Positions 62,327-64,000 of a stretch of DNA of 64,000 nt are shown here, piece by piece. Made by a program: the position numbers and the translations under genes. How positions within the stretch are numbered: position 1 is the first letter of the stretch; each line of letters opens with the position of its first letter. Location: positions 186,001-250,000 of the forward strand of contig NZ_RQJW01000006.1 of assembly GCF_004028635.1 (NCBI RefSeq), given 5' to 3'. The stretch is from Streptomyces cyaneus (GTDB taxonomy: Bacteria > Actinomycetota > Actinomycetes > Streptomycetales > Streptomycetaceae). Under the pieces are notes generated by a model. That model was not told the origin of the DNA and did not search any database. It saw only the letters and a list, made by a program, of their open reading frames with translations.

Positions 62327-62811
62327 TGGGAGAACGTCTCGGCTACGCGCCAGGGGTCTTCGACCTCTTCCATGTGGGCCATCTGAACATCCTGCGCCGG
62401 GCGCGCGGGCACTGCGACCGGCTCATCGCCGGCGTCTGCTCGGACGACCTCGTGGTGCGCCTCAAAGGCAGGCCGCCCGTGGTCCCGCTCTCCGAGCGAC
62501 TGCAGATCGTTCAGAGCGTGCGCTATGTGGACGAGACGTTCGTCGCGACCGTGGACGACAAGATCGGGATCTGGAAGGAAGTCGGATTCGACGTCATCTT
62601 CAAAGGCGACGACTGGCTGGGCACGGAGGTCTGGACGGCTCTCGAGACCGAATTCGCGCGGGTGGGGGTGAAGGTCGTCTACTTCCCGTACACCGTGCAC
62701 ACCTCGAGCACGCTGCTACGGGACGCACTCCACCTCCTCGCCCAGCGGAGCCCTTCCGAGCCTGCCGCGGGACAGCTCGCGGGACCGGGTCCGAGAGCAA
62801 CGGAGGGCTGA
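62326..62811 (+). CDS. TagD/GCT-like cytidylyltransferase
   Basis: 161-aa nucleotidyltransferase. PGVFDLFHVGHLNILRRAR holds the HxGH motif (H16-V-G-H19); RYVDE and FKGDDW follow, and the C-terminus has VHTSSTLLRDAL, the TagD-type RTxGISST region. This subfamily makes CDP-glycerol or related CDP-alcohols from CTP, though FAD synthetase-like and heptose-1-P enzymes share the fold. The ATG at 62326 shares its A with the preceding stop. It complements the CDP-alcohol transferase at 50446. Confidence 0.82.
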   Translation: MGERLGYAPGVFDLFHVGHLNILRRARGHCDRLIAGVCSDDLVVRLKGRPPVVPLSERLQIVQSVRYVDETFVATVDDKIGIWKEVGFDVIFKGDDWLGTEVWTALETEFARVGVKVVYFPYTVHTSSTLLRDALHLLAQRSPSEPAAGQLAGPGPRATEG

Positions 62812-62830
62812 CAGCAACGGAGTGCTGACA
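62796..62830 (+). repeat. 17-bp near-perfect tandem duplication over the gene end
   Basis: AGCAACGGAGGGCTGAC is followed by AGCAACGGAGTGCTGAC. The first copy contains the stop codon region of the cytidylyltransferase gene; one base differs. Confidence 0.8.
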
Positions 62831-62856
62831 CGGGGCTCCTGGCCTCGCGCGGCTGT

Positions 62857-62890
62857 GGCCGACGGGTCTGCTGAGGCGGACCCGTCGGCC
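62857..62890 (+). terminator. Terminator-like hairpin after the cytidylyltransferase gene
   Basis: Perfect 12-bp stem GGCCGACGGGTC / GACCCGTCGGCC, loop TGCTGAGGCG, no T-run. Confidence 0.7.
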
Positions 62891-62991
62891 TGTCCGGCGT
62901 ATCGCCCCGTCCCGCCACGTGCCGCGAGAACTTCACCCTCGTGGCTCACCACGGGTGGCGGCACGCTCACGCCTCGTAAAGATTGCTGTGC

Positions 62992-64000
62992 ATGGCATAT
63001 TCAGGCTCCTGGGTGCGGTATTCATCCCGGTTCCGCATACCTTCGCTCACTGCCGCGGCCGCCCTGCTGGCGGCCTGTCTGGCGCAGCCGGCATCGGCGG
63101 GCGCCGCACCGTCCGCCACCGCCGCGGCCACGGATCCCGCCCCCCGCGCCGCCGTCGGCGTAGCCACGTTGTCCACGGGCTGGTCCAACCCGTGGGCCAT
63201 CGCATTCCTGCCGGACGGACGCTCGGCACTGGTGACCGAGAACGAGACCTCCCGGGTCTTCCGCCTCCGCGACGACGGCTCCAGAACCCTGGTCGGCAAG
63301 GTGCCGCACATGGTCCTCTTCCAGCCCGGAGACTCGGCCAAGGGCGGGCTGCTAGGGGCCGCGCTGTCTCCGACGTGGGACGGCGCCAAGGACAAGCGTG
63401 TGTTCTTCATGCACACCACCGCGACCGAGACCCGGGTCGTGCGGATGCACTACGACGGCAAGGCGCTCAGCGGCTACACCGTGGTGCTCGGAGGGCTCAG
63501 GCGGGGCTCGAACCACCACGGCGGCAAGATCGCCTTCGGGCCCGACGGCTATCTCTACGTCACGACCGGTGAGGCCACGCAGGCGCAGCTCGCGCAGGAC
63601 AAGAACTCGATCAACGGCAAGATCCTGCGGATCACCAAGTCCGGCGCCCCGGCTCCCGGCAACCCGTTCGGCAACCACATCTACAGCTACGGCCACCGCA
63701 ATCCGCAGGGCCTGGCCTGGGACAGCAAGGGCCGGCTGTGGTCGGTGGAGATCGGCCAGGAAACGACGGACGAACTCAACCTGATCGAGCCGGGCCGCAA
63801 CTACGGCTGGCCGAGCTGCGAGGGCCACTGCACCGACAAGGGCATGACCAACCCGAAGGTCACCTGGGATCACACCACCGCCCCCGCCCAGATCGCGGTC
63901 GTGGGGGACAACCTCTACGTGTCGACCCTGCGCGGCTACCAGCTGTGGCGCATCCCGGCCGACGCGGCAGCCGGGGGCACGGGCGACGCCGTGAAGACCT
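62992..64000 (+). CDS. PQQ-dependent sugar dehydrogenase-like secreted protein (truncated by window end)
   Basis: Partial gene, 336 codons seen and still open. N-terminal signal peptide (IPSLTAAAALLAACLAQPASAGAA) with a possible lipobox LAAC at about residue 29. The body matches the glucose/sorbosone dehydrogenase beta-propeller family: NPWAIAFLPDGRSALVTEN, GGLLGAALSPTW, FGPDGYLYVTTGE, HIYSYGHRNPQGLAWD and ELNLIEPGRNYGWPSCEG. The family oxidises sugar aldehydes or hexoses with PQQ in the periplasm or extracellularly. ATG at 62992 is tentative, with a weak ribosome-binding site; GTG 63013 is an alternative. It is probably a separate transcript after the 62857 hairpin. Confidence 0.85.
   Translation, partial: MAYSGSWVRYSSRFRIPSLTAAAALLAACLAQPASAGAAPSATAAATDPAPRAAVGVATLSTGWSNPWAIAFLPDGRSALVTENETSRVFRLRDDGSRTLVGKVPHMVLFQPGDSAKGGLLGAALSPTWDGAKDKRVFFMHTTATETRVVRMHYDGKALSGYTVVLGGLRRGSNHHGGKIAFGPDGYLYVTTGEATQAQLAQDKNSINGKILRITKSGAPAPGNPFGNHIYSYGHRNPQGLAWDSKGRLWSVEIGQETTDELNLIEPGRNYGWPSCEGHCTDKGMTNPKVTWDHTTAPAQIAVVGDNLYVSTLRGYQLWRIPADAAAGGTGDAVKT

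Overview
The window is a 64-kb piece of a high-GC actinomycete chromosome, almost certainly Streptomyces. Codon third positions are strongly G/C and GTG/TTG starts are frequent. The gene order rpmG - MaoC pair - murB - aspC - tRNA-Trp - secE - nusG - rplKA - rplJL - rpoBC - rpsLG - fusA - tuf is the standard Streptomyces arrangement. The RpoB protein, starting at a TTG codon, is 1161 aa.

Layout. (1) 17-10209: nine consecutive, mostly start/stop-overlapping complex I genes (nuoB, C, H, I, J, K, L, M, N), with no nuoD, E, F or G in between. (2) 10447-18162: stress and housekeeping genes (htpX, yccF-like, SUKH-type protein, APC permease, YeaQ/GlsB-like, YajQ, tRNA-Tyr, small CxxC protein, NTF2-like, NAD(P)-binding protein, a degenerate amidohydrolase). 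(3) 18407-25551: tRNA-Thr, tRNA-Met, rpmG, two MaoC/HadAB-like genes, a gene relic, murB, a reductase/TetR divergent pair with two clear operators, adenosine deaminase, aspC and tRNA-Trp. (4) 25660-45986: the core information-processing block, with two lipoprotein genes lodged between rplA and rplJ, an L10-type leader, several hairpin terminators or attenuators, and consensus-like promoters for rpoB and the str operon. (5) 46029-64000: after the strong tuf terminator, an accessory Wzx/Wzy-type exopolysaccharide locus. It holds an initiating glycosyl-phosphotransferase, a GT-C enzyme on the opposite strand, a CDP-alcohol phosphotransferase, an acetyltransferase, two GT4 glycosyltransferases, a GDP-mannose 3,5-epimerase-like enzyme, a methyltransferase, polymerase, chain-length protein, flippase, a secreted beta-propeller protein, a TagD-like cytidylyltransferase, and a PQQ-type sugar dehydrogenase cut by the window end.

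How it works together. Regions 1-4 are respiration, protein quality control and macromolecular synthesis. Region 5 reads as one surface-polymer system: sugar transfer to undecaprenyl phosphate, elongation, flipping, polymerisation and export. The epimerase suggests an L-galactose or L-gulose type sugar. The cytidylyltransferase plus CDP-alcohol phosphotransferase pair suggests a phospho-polyol decoration.

Most notable points: rpsL carries AGG (Arg) at codon 43 where Lys is nearly universal, the classical streptomycin-resistance substitution; NuoC carries a long disordered tail with five copies of a 13-residue motif; the amidohydrolase and the chain-length kinase-like domain have both lost their catalytic motifs; two DnaA-box-like sequences sit in one short gap; and the exopolysaccharide locus has an unusual gene combination.
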